This document shows positions 7,414 through 17,744 of a stretch of 64,000 bases of DNA, piece after piece. The stretch lies in assembly GCF_001591605.1 (NCBI RefSeq), contig NZ_BCVF01000011.1:1-64000 (forward strand), given 5' to 3'. Within the stretch, counting starts at the first letter, position 1. The number at the start of each line of letters is the position of its first letter. The DNA comes from Bacillus badius NBRC 15713 (lineage in GTDB: Bacteria > Bacillota > Bacilli > Bacillales > Domibacillaceae). A model generated the notes under the pieces. It worked only from the letters and a program-made list of their open reading frames with translations, had not been told where the DNA came from and searched no databases. The translations under genes and the position numbers were made by a program.

Positions 7414-8817
7414 TTATGCACCAGGCGGACGGTTTTCGAAATCGTAATCTACAGGTCCCGGAGCTACTCGAGAGTGCTCCAGGGCAGGTGTATCCGGCCG
7501 TACAATTTGGTAGACGGAGGCACCCACAATTTCTGCTGTTTCTTGCAGTTTGTTTTTATCAATTTTATCAATGGTATCCGCTGGTGTATGGTACCACGGC
7601 TCAAGAGGAGAATGAATAAATAAAGCGGCTGGAATGCCAAGTTCATGGAACGGCTGATGATCACTGCGTCCCAACTGGCCGTACGGAACCGCTTCGCCTA
7701 ATGCTGTTCTTGCGCCTGCAGCTGCGGCAAGATCTGTCACTAAATTTTTCTTTCCATCAATGGTGTACATGATTAATCCATTTGCCTTGTGGCCGCCGCC
7801 TGCATCCTTGCTGCCGATCATATCCATTTGAAAATGTGCGACCATTCGATCCGCTTCCTCATCACTTAACGTCCCGGCATAGTGGTAAGATCCTAGCAAG
7901 CCTTTTTCCTCCGCGCCAAAGGTAACGAATCGCAGCTCTGTATCGGTCGGCATATTCGCCATAACTCTTGCAAGCTCCAGCACAGCGGATACTCCCGAAG
8001 CATCATCATTAGCACCAGGTCCACCTGGAACAGAGTCATGATGAGCACCAATCATAACAATCTGTCCTGTATCCTTGTTCTTGTGCGGCTTCATTTTGGC
8101 AATGACGTTGTAAGAGGTTTTTTCCTCCATACCTGAGCCTGTCACCTTCAGATGAGCCGTTTTTGTGCCGGCTTTTAATTGCTCTACTAACGTTAAGCCC
8201 TGATCCTTTGTGATAGCCACTACCGGAATGTTTTGTCCATATCCAGCCTGACCAAACGTATTGGATGTACCGGAGTTATTGTACATAATAACTCCGACAG
8301 CACCTTTATTTAGAACGTTTTGAATCTTTTCAAGAAATGAAATATCGCCTCGCTCTATTAAAGCAATTTTCCCTCTTACTGCACCCGGCACCGTGCCGGC
8401 GATTGCTTTTCCGACATGAATGACTTCAGCCGTCACCTCATCGCTATAGGAACCAGAAACCACATACGGATGGAAGTTTTGATTCCCGATTTCCAAGGTT
8501 CCGCTAACATTCTTTCTTACCGCATCATAAAATTTGAAGGGCTGCAATTCTGTCTGATAGCCATACTTCTCAAATTGGCCTTTTATGTACATGGCTCCCT
8601 TTAATTCTCCATCAGTTCCAGCTGCCCTTGGCTGTTCTGATAATAAAGCAACGGTGTTATACATATGATCGGAGTTAATTTTTTTGATTATCTTGTTGTC
8701 GAAAGCGGCGGCAGCCTGTGAATTTGGCACTCCCTCTTTTCCTTGCGCATAAGCGCCTTGAACACTGAACACAAGCCCAGCTGTTAATAAAAGAGACATC
8801 GCTTTTTTCTTGCTCAT
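7414..8817 (-). CDS. Secreted M28-family zinc aminopeptidase (YwaD-like)
   Basis: A 467-residue exported enzyme. A signal peptide is visible (MSKKKAMSLLLTAGLVFSVQ followed by GAYA|Q). A protease-associated domain occupies roughly residues 130-230 (GKIALIERGDISFLEKI, GAVGVIMYNN). The M28 catalytic domain carries the co-catalytic zinc ligands: GAHHDSVPGGPGANDDASG (His, Asp), FGAEEKGLLGS (catalytic Glu and ligand Glu), FQMDMIG (Asp) and EPWYHTPADT (His). By family it removes N-terminal amino acids from peptides outside the cell. ATG 8817 follows ATAGGAGTGG. With the M4 protease and CAP protein it forms a stretch of secreted functions, each in its own unit. Confidence 0.9.
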   Translation of the reverse strand: MSKKKAMSLLLTAGLVFSVQGAYAQGKEGVPNSQAAAAFDNKIIKKINSDHMYNTVALLSEQPRAAGTDGELKGAMYIKGQFEKYGYQTELQPFKFYDAVRKNVSGTLEIGNQNFHPYVVSGSYSDEVTAEVIHVGKAIAGTVPGAVRGKIALIERGDISFLEKIQNVLNKGAVGVIMYNNSGTSNTFGQAGYGQNIPVVAITKDQGLTLVEQLKAGTKTAHLKVTGSGMEEKTSYNVIAKMKPHKNKDTGQIVMIGAHHDSVPGGPGANDDASGVSAVLELARVMANMPTDTELRFVTFGAEEKGLLGSYHYAGTLSDEEADRMVAHFQMDMIGSKDAGGGHKANGLIMYTIDGKKNLVTDLAAAAGARTALGEAVPYGQLGRSDHQPFHELGIPAALFIHSPLEPWYHTPADTIDKIDKNKLQETAEIVGASVYQIVRPDTPALEHSRVAPGPVDYDFENRPPGA

Positions 8818-8989
8818 TCAACCACTCCTATTCTCCAAAATAGAAACGCTTCCAGTTGATTATCAAGGATTTGATCCGATTAGTAAACGTCAACTGTATT
8901 ACAAAAAGCAAAGCAGTTTGACAGAAGCAATTACTTTGCCGCTAGACGAGAGAGAGATTTGTTAAATAGTGCGGTAAAACTAAGAAAAA

Positions 8990-9215
8990 GCTTGGACAAA
9001 TAGCCAATTTTGCCTACTAGTTTCTCTCAAGCAGTCCAATAAAAATTGAAGTTTGTCCGCAGTTTTTTTATTTTTCTTGTGGACGAGGCTACTTCGATTT
9101 CCGCAGGAGTCTTTGCGCCTTCCTTTCCAATCAACTGGGGGCACAAAAAGAGGGAGCCATTGATTTTTTTGATGATAAAGCGCCGCTTTTCTCCCTCCTA
9201 AAAGGGGGCACAATA
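8990..9215 (-). repeat. Decayed Bacillaceae-type intergenic repeats
   Basis: No convincing gene lies between 8818 and 9329. Read on the minus strand, the stretch holds two copies of TTGTGCCCCC about 60 nt apart, a segment GATTGGAAAGGAAGGCGCAA followed by GACTCCTGCGGAAATCGAAG, and then CTGCGGACAAACTTCAATTT. The GGAAGGCGCAAAGACTCCTGCGG type of sequence is, from memory, a common dispersed intergenic repeat in Bacillus genomes. The last piece is shared with the hairpin at 12379-12421. A 77-codon frame here has no ribosome binding site and is not called. Confidence 0.5.
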
Positions 9216-9245
9216 AGATTATTCCAGCTGCCTTTTGCCGACAAA

Positions 9246-9274
9246 CTGAAAGGACCTTTAACAGGTCCTTTCAG
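9246..9274 (-). terminator. Terminator of the SDR gene
   Basis: CTGAAAGGACC / GGTCCTTTCAG, an 11-bp perfect stem downstream of the SDR stop codon. Confidence 0.65.
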
Positions 9275-9329
9275 AGATAGTTCTTCGTTTTACCTTCCAG
9301 CCGTAAAACAAGCGGAAGCCTAAATAGAA

Positions 9330-10127
9330 TTATTCCTGCGGTCGATTGTCATAATCAGCGCGGTAAATTTTTCCGAGAACGTCCTGGCCGCCAGTAACAG
9401 GAATCATGCTGCCGGTAATAAAGTCCGCATCATCAGAAACGAGAAAAGAGACAACTCTGGCGAGATCTTCCCCGGTACCCGGCCGGCCCACCGGAACGAG
9501 AGGGCTTGTCTCGCGTCTTGCATTGGCAATGGTTTCTTCCTTCCAGCGCTCAGCAATATCACCTGGACAAATCATATTAGCGGTAATGCCATGTTTCGCT
9601 TCTTCCAAGGAAAGCGTTCTTGTAAGAGAAGCGAGACCGGCTTTGGCAGCCGCAAAGGCGGAGCGGTAAATCCAGCCTGGTGCCGTTTCTACCCTATCAT
9701 AGCCAAAGGTGATCACTCTTCCCCACTTTTCGGCGCGCATATAGGGCAACGCCAGCTTGGTTAAATAAAAAGCGCTGTTTAAATTGCCGTTAATCATGTA
9801 CTGCCATTCATCCCATTCATACTCATCCATTGTTTTTCGCAATGAAATGTAAGGACCAGCGTTATGAATTAACACGTCCACCCCGCCAAAAGATTCAGCT
9901 GATTGGTCAATCAGCGCCTCGCAATCCGATTTTTTTGAAATGTCACCTTGTACCGCGATCGCTCCGACTCCAAATTGTTCCGATAGCTCGGCGGTTAGTT
10001 TTTCTGCTTCTGTCTTGCTGGTGCGGTAATTGATAATGATGTTATATCCCCGCTCGGCTAGAACAGCTGCCGTACACTTGCCAATTCCTCTTGAACCGCC
10101 TGTAATCAGTGCCGTTTTTCTCCCCAT
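9330..10127 (-). CDS. Divergent short-chain dehydrogenase/reductase-like protein lacking catalytic Ser and Tyr
   Basis: A 265-residue Rossmann-fold protein. The cofactor motif TGGSRGIG is at residues 9-16, NYRTS suggests NADP(H) preference, and HNAGPY replaces the usual NNAG. The YxxxK site reads SAFAAAKAG: the catalytic Tyr is Phe while Lys is kept. The Ser position falls in VITFGYD and is also not Ser. The C-terminal substrate-loop region (CPGDIAERWKEE) and VTGGQDV end are normal for FabG-like enzymes. It may bind NADP(H) without classical reductase activity, or use another residue. ATG 10127 has a GAGAGGATG site. It is monocistronic. Confidence 0.8.
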   Translation of the reverse strand: MGRKTALITGGSRGIGKCTAAVLAERGYNIIINYRTSKTEAEKLTAELSEQFGVGAIAVQGDISKKSDCEALIDQSAESFGGVDVLIHNAGPYISLRKTMDEYEWDEWQYMINGNLNSAFYLTKLALPYMRAEKWGRVITFGYDRVETAPGWIYRSAFAAAKAGLASLTRTLSLEEAKHGITANMICPGDIAERWKEETIANARRETSPLVPVGRPGTGEDLARVVSFLVSDDADFITGSMIPVTGGQDVLGKIYRADYDNRPQE

Positions 10128-10200
10128 GACATCCTCTCCAAAAAAGTAATTATATAAATTATACTAATCATCCGCTTTGAAATATGCAAACATAACCGCA

Positions 10201-10227
10201 AAAAAAAGCACCGCGAATATACGGTGC
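10201..10227 (-). terminator. Likely terminator of the M4 protease gene
   Basis: GCACCG / CGGTGC with an 8-nt loop, followed on the minus strand by seven T. It lies about 140 nt past the protease stop codon. Confidence 0.6.
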
Positions 10228-10364
10228 TTAAGATTGGCAGATATGTTCTCACCCAGGCTCCCCGGCTTGATCGTCTAAAAAGCAAGTAAGTCCGGCGGAA
10301 CACAGACAGCAAAGCGTCGAGTACTTAACAGCATCCTTCAGTTAATTGCTTAAAATATCAACAC

Positions 10365-12038
<1,674 letters not shown>

Positions 12039-12378
12039 TTAAATTCCTCCCTAGTTAACATGAATTGTGGTTCAGGAATAATAATAGCACGTTCCTATCA
12101 ATATTCATACTATTTTTAAATTTTTGAATACATTTAACTACCTTTAATGTAATTTTAAGGAAAATAGACTCTTAAACAACTAGATAGATTATGAGTTTAT
12201 CGTATCAGTCATTAAGCTTCTCCTGCTTTACTGAACGATTAGTGAACATCTCTTCCCCGTCACAAGTATGGTTCAGCTGGATCACAATAAATTTCAAGAA
12301 AGAGGCCATTTTGATCATTTTTCATTCTCTTATATCGCTTTAAGATCAACAGCCCTGTCCATAATAAAAAATAAAAAA

Positions 12379-12421
12379 GACTGCGGACAAACTTCAATTT
12401 TCATTGAGTTTGTCTACAGTC
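12379..12421 (-). terminator. Repeat-derived terminator of the CAP gene
   Basis: GACTGCGGACAAACT (12379-12393) pairs with AGTTTGTCTACAGTC (12407-12421), 13 of 15 positions, with a T-rich tract on the minus-strand side. Part of the sequence recurs at about 9040-9066. The 440-nt gap between the CAP gene and the M4 gene otherwise holds only AT-rich promoter DNA. Confidence 0.6.
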
Positions 12422-12478
12422 TGAGAGATTCGGAATTTATCTGGAACCTCTTTTTTCGACAGCAAATTCTCTTTTTAC

Positions 12479-13240
12479 TTATTTTCCGATAAACATTTGT
12501 GTCCAAATGTTTCCGTTTGCTACGTATCCAACACCGATGTGTGTATAATCTTTATTCAAAATATTTGCACGGTGTCCCGGGCTTTCCATCCATGCTTTTA
12601 CCACTTCTGCCGGTGTGCGCTGCCCTTTAGCAATATTCTCTCCTGCTGTACGGTAAGTAATACCGAACTTTTTCATCATATCAAATGGAGAACCGTATGT
12701 TGGGCTAGTATGTGAGAAATAGTTTTTAGCCAACATATCTTCTGATTTTTTTCTAGCCACTGAGCTTAATTGCGTGTCAGCTTTTAAAGCTGGTAATCCT
12801 GCTTTTTGGCGTTCGTTGTTTGTTAGATCAACCACTTGCTGCTCGAATGCACTCAATCCAGCAGTTGGCTGTGCCGGCTTGCTTGGTGCAGGGGCAGTTG
12901 TTTCCGGTGCGGGCTTCGTAGATGGTGCGGGTTGCGCCGGTTTTGTTTCTGGAGCTGGCTTCGTCTCAGGCACTGGCTTTGTTTCTGGTGCCGGTTTTGT
13001 AGATGGTGCTGATTGCACCGGCTTCTGAACTGTCCAGCCATAGTTTTTCAATACCCATTGTAAATTGATCGTTCCTTGTTCTAATTGCTTTGATACTTCT
13101 TTAGGGACAACAACTTGTCCTGTTTGGCACTGAACTTTTACTGTTGGCTGTGAAACTTGAGCGGCTTCTGTTTTATTGACAAACGGAGAAGCAAGTAATG
13201 CGACGGATGTTGCTAATGAAACGATTACTTTTTTATTCAT
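12479..13240 (-). CDS. Secreted CAP-domain (SCP/PR-1, YkwD-like) protein
   Basis: A 253-residue exported protein. Signal peptide: MNKKVIVSLATSVALLASPF, cleaved probably after NKTEA. An N-terminal segment (VQCQTGQVVVPKEVSKQLEQ with NLQWVLKNYGW) resembles the short domain found before CAP in SafA/YkwD-like proteins. A Pro-rich linker then follows, built of repeats of KPAPET/KPVPET (about residues 75-125). The C-terminal CAP domain has the expected motifs ERQKAGLPALK, SHTSPTYGSPFDMM, AGENIAKG, WMESPGHRANIL and IGVGYV. The function of bacterial CAP proteins is unsettled; an envelope or extracellular role is likely. ATG 13240 follows AGGAGTGAAA. Confidence 0.88.
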   Translation of the reverse strand: MNKKVIVSLATSVALLASPFVNKTEAAQVSQPTVKVQCQTGQVVVPKEVSKQLEQGTINLQWVLKNYGWTVQKPVQSAPSTKPAPETKPVPETKPAPETKPAQPAPSTKPAPETTAPAPSKPAQPTAGLSAFEQQVVDLTNNERQKAGLPALKADTQLSSVARKKSEDMLAKNYFSHTSPTYGSPFDMMKKFGITYRTAGENIAKGQRTPAEVVKAWMESPGHRANILNKDYTHIGVGYVANGNIWTQMFIGK

Positions 13241-13833
13241 ATAAATTTCACTCCTACTTTTTCTTTTTTTGACAGTAAAATCGTAACATGATTTTTTTGT
13301 AATAAGAGAGGCAATTCATAGCAAAAAAACCAGTCTCTTTTTTTGAGAGAGTCTGAGTGGCTTCAGGCAACAATTAAACGCCTTTATCCTTGAAATAGCG
13401 GCGTTTGCCATAGGTTTCATAAGCAAGAACTCATCGGCTTATTTTCCATCCTCGTGGTTTCCTTTCATGAAATTGGCACGTTTTCTTTTCTAAAAAAAGA
13501 GAAGAATTCAGAAGTTTTTTTCAAAAAAGACAATAAGATGACAAGACCGACAATTTTTTTGCTGATTCGTAAAGAAGATCGGCTTGTTCTTTCCATGCTT
13601 TTCCGCTTAACGAAGAAGTTTTCACTGTTTACAATATATTTAAATGATTTATTATTAGAAGAGAAAAGTTACATAATACCTATGTCATTTATCACATACA
13701 TTATTCAAGGAAGAATGATTTTGTAGTAGATGATCCACCTATCTGGCCTCGTTTATCTAAATGCAGAAACAGAACGATGCTATTAGGCAGCTGTTAAAAT
13801 ACATTGAGTTTGTCAATTTGAAAGGTAGTTATC
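13241..13833. other. Intergenic region between divergent CAP and GGDEF genes
   Basis: AT-rich spacer holding the divergent promoters. A 90-codon plus-strand frame (13454-13726) starts at GTG without a ribosome binding site and has low-complexity Lys/Phe composition; it is not called. CATTGAGTTTGTC at 13803-13815 repeats 13 nt of the hairpin at 12402-12414. Nothing else stands out. Confidence 0.5.
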
Positions 13834-15141
13834 ATGAAAAATTTCGATAGTGATGTCTTGTTTTCCAATGCTTTTCAACATTCCGCTATTGGCATGGCCC
13901 TTGTCGGCCTTGATGGAAAATGGCTGAAAGTCAATCATGCCTTGTGCCAATTAATCGGCTATGCTGAAGAAGAACTTCTTCAAGTAACCTTTAAAGATAT
14001 AACCCACCCTGACGATTTGGAAAGTGATTTATCCCATGTCAATGAATTAATACAAGGGAAAAAAAGTTCCTACCAAATGGTCAAGCGGTATTTTCATAAA
14101 GATGGGAGCATTATTACTGTTTTATTGACCGCTTCTATTGTTTGCGACGAGGATCATCACCCGCTGTTCTTTATTTCACAAATCCAGGATATTACCGAAC
14201 AGAAAAAAGTGGAGTCCGAGTTAAAATTGTTTGCCAAGGTTCTTGAAACAACACAGCAGGGCGTGATCATTGCTGATTCAGATGAGAAGATCACCTATGT
14301 CAATGAAGGATTTACCAAAATCACCGGCTACTCGTTCGAGGAAGTAAAAGGCCAACGCTTGAAACTCCTTCCATCAGGAGAACATGACGAGTCGTTTTCA
14401 CGGGAAATGTGGATGAATTTGCTAACTAACGGCTACTGGGAAGGCGTAATTTCCAATAAAGATAAATTTGGAAGCACCTATACTCAATGGCTGAATATCG
14501 GCACTCTCAAGGATGAGGCAGATAAAACCACTCATTACATCGCTGTCTTCTCTGATGTTTCAAAATTAAAGAAAGCGAAAAACAAACTGAAAGAGATTAA
14601 CAAGCAATTAAATCAGCTTTCTGCTATAGATGAACTCACCGGCATTCCCAATCGCCGGACGTTTGATGAAAAGCTTTCAGCAGAATTGAAAAAAGCGACT
14701 CAATGGCATAAACCATTGTCCGTTGTATTGCTAGATGTTGATTTCTTTAAAACTTATAATGATACATACGGACATTTAAAAGGAGACACCTGCCTAAGAA
14801 CTGCCGCTGCCGCCATGGAGAAAAAGGTTGCTGAGTTTTCCGGCATCCTCGCAAGATATGGAGGAGAGGAGTTTATCGCCATTCTTCCAGACATGCCTCC
14901 TAAGGAAAGTTGCATAGCCGCGGAAGAAATCCGAAAAAGTGTGGAAAAGCTGAAAATCCCGCATGGAAAATCTAAAGCTGGTGAGTTTGTAACGACTAGC
15001 GCCGGTCTCATTACTGTTTTGCCCGGTAGACATGATTATACGCCGGACGATTTAATCCACTTGGCTGATCAAGCACTGTATGAAGCAAAAGAAGCGGGCC
15101 GCAACCAATTAAGAGCAGCAAAAGGAAGCGACATTTTCTGA
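13834..15141 (+). CDS. PAS-PAS-GGDEF diguanylate cyclase
   Basis: A 435-residue soluble signalling protein. Two PAS sensor domains are at about residues 8-120 (FQHSAIGMALVGLDGKWLKVN, then FHKDGSIITVLLTASIV) and 130-250 (KVLETTQQGVIIADSDEKITYVN). A coiled linker (KLKKAKNKLKEINKQLNQL) connects to a GGDEF domain at 260-430. The active-site motif is RYGGEEF (about residues 341-347), compatible with cyclic-di-GMP synthesis. The RxxD inhibitory site normally five residues upstream is absent, so product inhibition at that site is unlikely. There is no membrane segment. ATG 13834 has a GAAAGG site. It is monocistronic, with a strong terminator. Confidence 0.9.
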   Translation: MKNFDSDVLFSNAFQHSAIGMALVGLDGKWLKVNHALCQLIGYAEEELLQVTFKDITHPDDLESDLSHVNELIQGKKSSYQMVKRYFHKDGSIITVLLTASIVCDEDHHPLFFISQIQDITEQKKVESELKLFAKVLETTQQGVIIADSDEKITYVNEGFTKITGYSFEEVKGQRLKLLPSGEHDESFSREMWMNLLTNGYWEGVISNKDKFGSTYTQWLNIGTLKDEADKTTHYIAVFSDVSKLKKAKNKLKEINKQLNQLSAIDELTGIPNRRTFDEKLSAELKKATQWHKPLSVVLLDVDFFKTYNDTYGHLKGDTCLRTAAAAMEKKVAEFSGILARYGGEEFIAILPDMPPKESCIAAEEIRKSVEKLKIPHGKSKAGEFVTTSAGLITVLPGRHDYTPDDLIHLADQALYEAKEAGRNQLRAAKGSDIF

Positions 15142-15182
15142 TTAGCTTTTGGTGCAGGCGATCCGTTTACTTGACTATAGAT

Positions 15183-15227
15183 AAAGAGCCGGCTTCTTCC
15201 CAATGCTCAGGAAGAGGCCGGCTCTTT
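15183..15227. terminator. Bidirectional terminator between GGDEF gene and ctpA
   Basis: AAAGAGCCGGCTTCTTCC / GGAAGAGGCCGGCTCTTT, 17 of 18 pairs, located between the two convergent genes. Confidence 0.75.
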
Positions 15228-15233
15228 GTATTC

Positions 15234-16709
15234 TTATGAAGCGGAGCTTGTCTGCTCGTTTTTCAATGTATCTATTGCTTTTTGTTTTTGTGTATCATTT
15301 TCTTGAATCTTTTCTCGTAAATCCGTCATCAATTGTACGGTCGTCTCACCTGACAGCACGCCTGTTTGCTCAATGTTTGATTTCTTCTGGAAATCTTTTA
15401 CCGCTTTTTCAGTTTCTCCATCAAAAAAGCCGTCTACTTTTCCTGGCGGGTAGCCAAGTGCTTCAAGCATTTTCTCGGCAGTTTTTACTTCCTCTGATAA
15501 ACTGTCGAGCTTGAGCTCATTGTCGGGACTTAAATAAGACAAGTTAGCATAGTCAGGAAGTTTGACCGGTATGTCCGGTTTAATTCCTTTTTTGTGAATC
15601 CAATTGCCGCTTGGCGTCAGCCACTTGGCAGTTGTAAACTTCATATTCGAACCGTCTTTAAAATCCTCTGCTGTTTGCACGGTTCCTTTTCCGAATGTTT
15701 TTTCCCCGATGATCGGAACACCTGCGGATTCTTTCATAGCCGCTGCAAAGATTTCTGAAGCGCTGGCGCTGCCGCTGTCAACTAGGACAACGACCGGGAC
15801 CGATATTTTCTCTTTGTTATCAGATACCATTTTTTCACGCTTGCCATTATTGTCCTCTACCTGGAAAAGAATTTTCCCTTCCGGCACAAACATATCGGTA
15901 ATCTCAATGGCTTGATCAAGCAGTCCGCCAGGGTTTTGCCGCACATCAAGCACCATGGATGTCATTCCTTTTGCTTCCATGTCTTTGATGGCATCTTTTA
16001 GCTCTGCCGCTGTATGTTCAGAAAAGCTTGTGATTTGAATATGGGCGACTTTCTCATCATTTATTTCCGCATATACTGTTTCAATCGGAATTTCATCGCG
16101 TACGAGCGTCATTTCCATTGGCTCTTTTGCTCCGGCGGGCTGGACTTTTAATTTGACTTTTGTGCCTTTTTCACCGCGAATCAGTAAAACGGCTTCCGAG
16201 GAGCTCATCCCTTCCAGGCTTTTCCCATCGACCGCCAAGATCCGGTCATTCGGGCGAAGTCCGGCTTTTTCCGCCGGAGAGCCTTTAATAGGAGAAACAA
16301 CTTTAATCATGCCTTTTTCTTCTTGTATTTCTGCACCAATTCCTTCAAAGGACGAAGAAACACTCTCATGGAATTGATTCGCTTCTTTTTTGTCCATGTA
16401 GTCCGAGTACGGATCATCTAAAGAATCAATCATCCCATTAATTGCCCCGTTTACGAGTTTTTCTTTATTTACGTCTTGATAATAATTTTTCTCTAGTTTG
16501 TCATAGGCCTCATACAGCTTTTCAAATTCCTGATGCGGCTTCATGCCGACCTCTGCTGCTTTTTCCCCTCCAAAAGCAAGAGCGAGCGTAGTAATGGCCG
16601 CTGTTGCAAAAACGAGGAAAAACACAAGCATAATAAAATGGAACCTCTTTAACCGGATGTATGGAGACGGATGCTTGCCGCCAGGCTGGCCAGATTGATT
16701 TTCATCCAT
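15234..16709 (-). CDS. ctpA: S41-family carboxy-terminal processing protease
   Basis: A 491-residue membrane-anchored serine protease. One N-terminal transmembrane helix (FIMLVFFLVFATAAITTLAL), a PDZ domain at about 110-195 (GSPAEKAGLRPNDRILAVDG), the S41 catalytic domain with Ser in VDSGSASASEIFAAA (near residue 308) and the general-base Lys in IGEKTFGKGTVQ, and a C-terminal peptidoglycan-binding repeat (ALGYPPGKVDGFFDGETEKAVKDF). In B. subtilis CtpA lies next to yodJ and deoD, as here. It faces the outside of the membrane and trims cell-envelope proteins. GTG at 16718 is an alternative start. Confidence 0.9.
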   Translation of the reverse strand: MDENQSGQPGGKHPSPYIRLKRFHFIMLVFFLVFATAAITTLALAFGGEKAAEVGMKPHQEFEKLYEAYDKLEKNYYQDVNKEKLVNGAINGMIDSLDDPYSDYMDKKEANQFHESVSSSFEGIGAEIQEEKGMIKVVSPIKGSPAEKAGLRPNDRILAVDGKSLEGMSSSEAVLLIRGEKGTKVKLKVQPAGAKEPMEMTLVRDEIPIETVYAEINDEKVAHIQITSFSEHTAAELKDAIKDMEAKGMTSMVLDVRQNPGGLLDQAIEITDMFVPEGKILFQVEDNNGKREKMVSDNKEKISVPVVVLVDSGSASASEIFAAAMKESAGVPIIGEKTFGKGTVQTAEDFKDGSNMKFTTAKWLTPSGNWIHKKGIKPDIPVKLPDYANLSYLSPDNELKLDSLSEEVKTAEKMLEALGYPPGKVDGFFDGETEKAVKDFQKKSNIEQTGVLSGETTVQLMTDLREKIQENDTQKQKAIDTLKNEQTSSAS

Positions 16710-16788
16710 GATGCTCACCGCTTTCCATGCTTAATGTTCGTTGTTTAACTCTTACATTCTATCAGTTTTCAAGCGAATTAAAAAGAAA

Positions 16789-16820
16789 AACCTCTCCCGA
16801 ATGGAATAGGGGGAGAGGTT
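16789..16820 (-). terminator. Terminator of the D,D-carboxypeptidase gene
   Basis: AACCTCTCCC / GGGAGAGGTT, a 10-bp perfect stem with the minus-strand side followed by TTTTTC. Confidence 0.7.
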
Positions 16821-16829
16821 AGAAAGGAA

Positions 16830-17627
16830 TTATATTTTTTTCACGTGATTGAAGTATTCTTCCAGCGTCCATCCCTGTTTGTAAATCTCTGCGGCGGCCT
16901 TGGTGCCCACATAGCGAAAGTGCCACGGTTCATACATATATTGGGTAACCGCTTCCTTTCCTTTCGGATAGCGCAAAATGAACCCGTACTTATGCGCATT
17001 ATTAGCAAGCCACTGCCCTTCTTTCGTCGTTTCAAATGCTTGGATTAAATCAAACTGGACACTTTCCCCTGAGATATCCATCGTCAGGCCCGTCTGATGT
17101 TCGCTTTGCCCAGGTGGCGCCACTGCCTGCGCAGCTTTTTCAAAGGAGCCTGCTTTTGCGATTTGATTATTCATAATTTCTTCCTGCCGCTTATAAGAAC
17201 GGTAGCCCGAAACAGCAAACAGCTCAATCTGCTCTTGTTTTGCCGCGGCAAACATTTTTTCAAGCGCCGCAGCCGCTTCTTTTCTCATATGGCTTTTTTC
17301 AATATCCTGTTCTCCAAAGGAAAACGGCACGTTCGGGCGCACTAAGTCTGGCGGTGTATAGTCTCCGGGCAAGGAAAACTCTTTATTTACCAGCACCATA
17401 ATATTTTCAGGGTTAGTGATCACCTTTTTTCCTTCAGCTTCCTTTACTTCATTAAAAAAAGCGGAATCCAGCTCGAAAGCGGCAGGAGCCTCTTTCTCCT
17501 GTTGTTTCGGCTTCTCAGCAGCGCTCTGCTCATGTGGCTTTTCTTGCTGGTCATGATCAGCTCCTCCTATTTGCTGGCAGCCGCTGAGCAGCAATGCAGC
17601 TGTTAGTAACCATCCTGTTTTTTTCAT
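16830..17627 (-). CDS. yodJ: VanY-type D-alanyl-D-alanine carboxypeptidase lipoprotein (YodJ-like)
   Basis: A 265-residue M15B-family metallopeptidase predicted to remove the terminal D-Ala from peptidoglycan stems. The N terminus MKKTGWLLTAALLLSGC carries a lipobox (LLSGC), so it is a membrane-anchored lipoprotein. A charged linker rich in Gln, Glu and Lys follows. Catalytic elements: SGYRSYKRQEE, SEHQTGLTMDIS (zinc ligands His and Asp) and EPWHFRYVG (catalytic Glu region and zinc-ligand His). ATG 17627 is used because AGGTGAT lies 5-6 nt upstream and the lipoprotein signal then starts at residue 1. A terminator separates it from deoD. Confidence 0.9.
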   Translation of the reverse strand: MKKTGWLLTAALLLSGCQQIGGADHDQQEKPHEQSAAEKPKQQEKEAPAAFELDSAFFNEVKEAEGKKVITNPENIMVLVNKEFSLPGDYTPPDLVRPNVPFSFGEQDIEKSHMRKEAAAALEKMFAAAKQEQIELFAVSGYRSYKRQEEIMNNQIAKAGSFEKAAQAVAPPGQSEHQTGLTMDISGESVQFDLIQAFETTKEGQWLANNAHKYGFILRYPKGKEAVTQYMYEPWHFRYVGTKAAAEIYKQGWTLEEYFNHVKKI

Positions 17628-17688
17628 TTTATCACCTGATTCTTTACTTAATTTTGTCAAATTCTTGCTGGCAGGACGTTCAAAGGAA

Positions 17689-17713
17689 AACCAGCCCTTT
17701 CAATAGGCTGGTT
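17689..17713 (-). terminator. Terminator of deoD
   Basis: AACCAGCC / GGCTGGTT with a 9-nt loop just past the deoD stop codon. Confidence 0.6.
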
Positions 17714-17744
17714 GTTCGTTTGTTAATATCAAGCGGCTGAACAT

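Noticed and set aside
8980-9213. 77-codon minus-strand frame
   Set aside because: It runs across repeat remnants, has no ribosome binding site, and its sequence is what these repeats give when translated in many genomes.
10106-10312. 68-codon minus-strand frame after the M4 protease gene
   Set aside because: It overlaps the protease terminator and the start of the SDR gene, with no ribosome binding site and unlikely composition.
13454-13726. 90-codon plus-strand frame between the CAP and GGDEF genes
   Set aside because: No ribosome binding site at the GTG or at the internal ATG, AT-rich low-complexity Lys/Phe/Leu content, and it lies in promoter DNA of two divergent genes.
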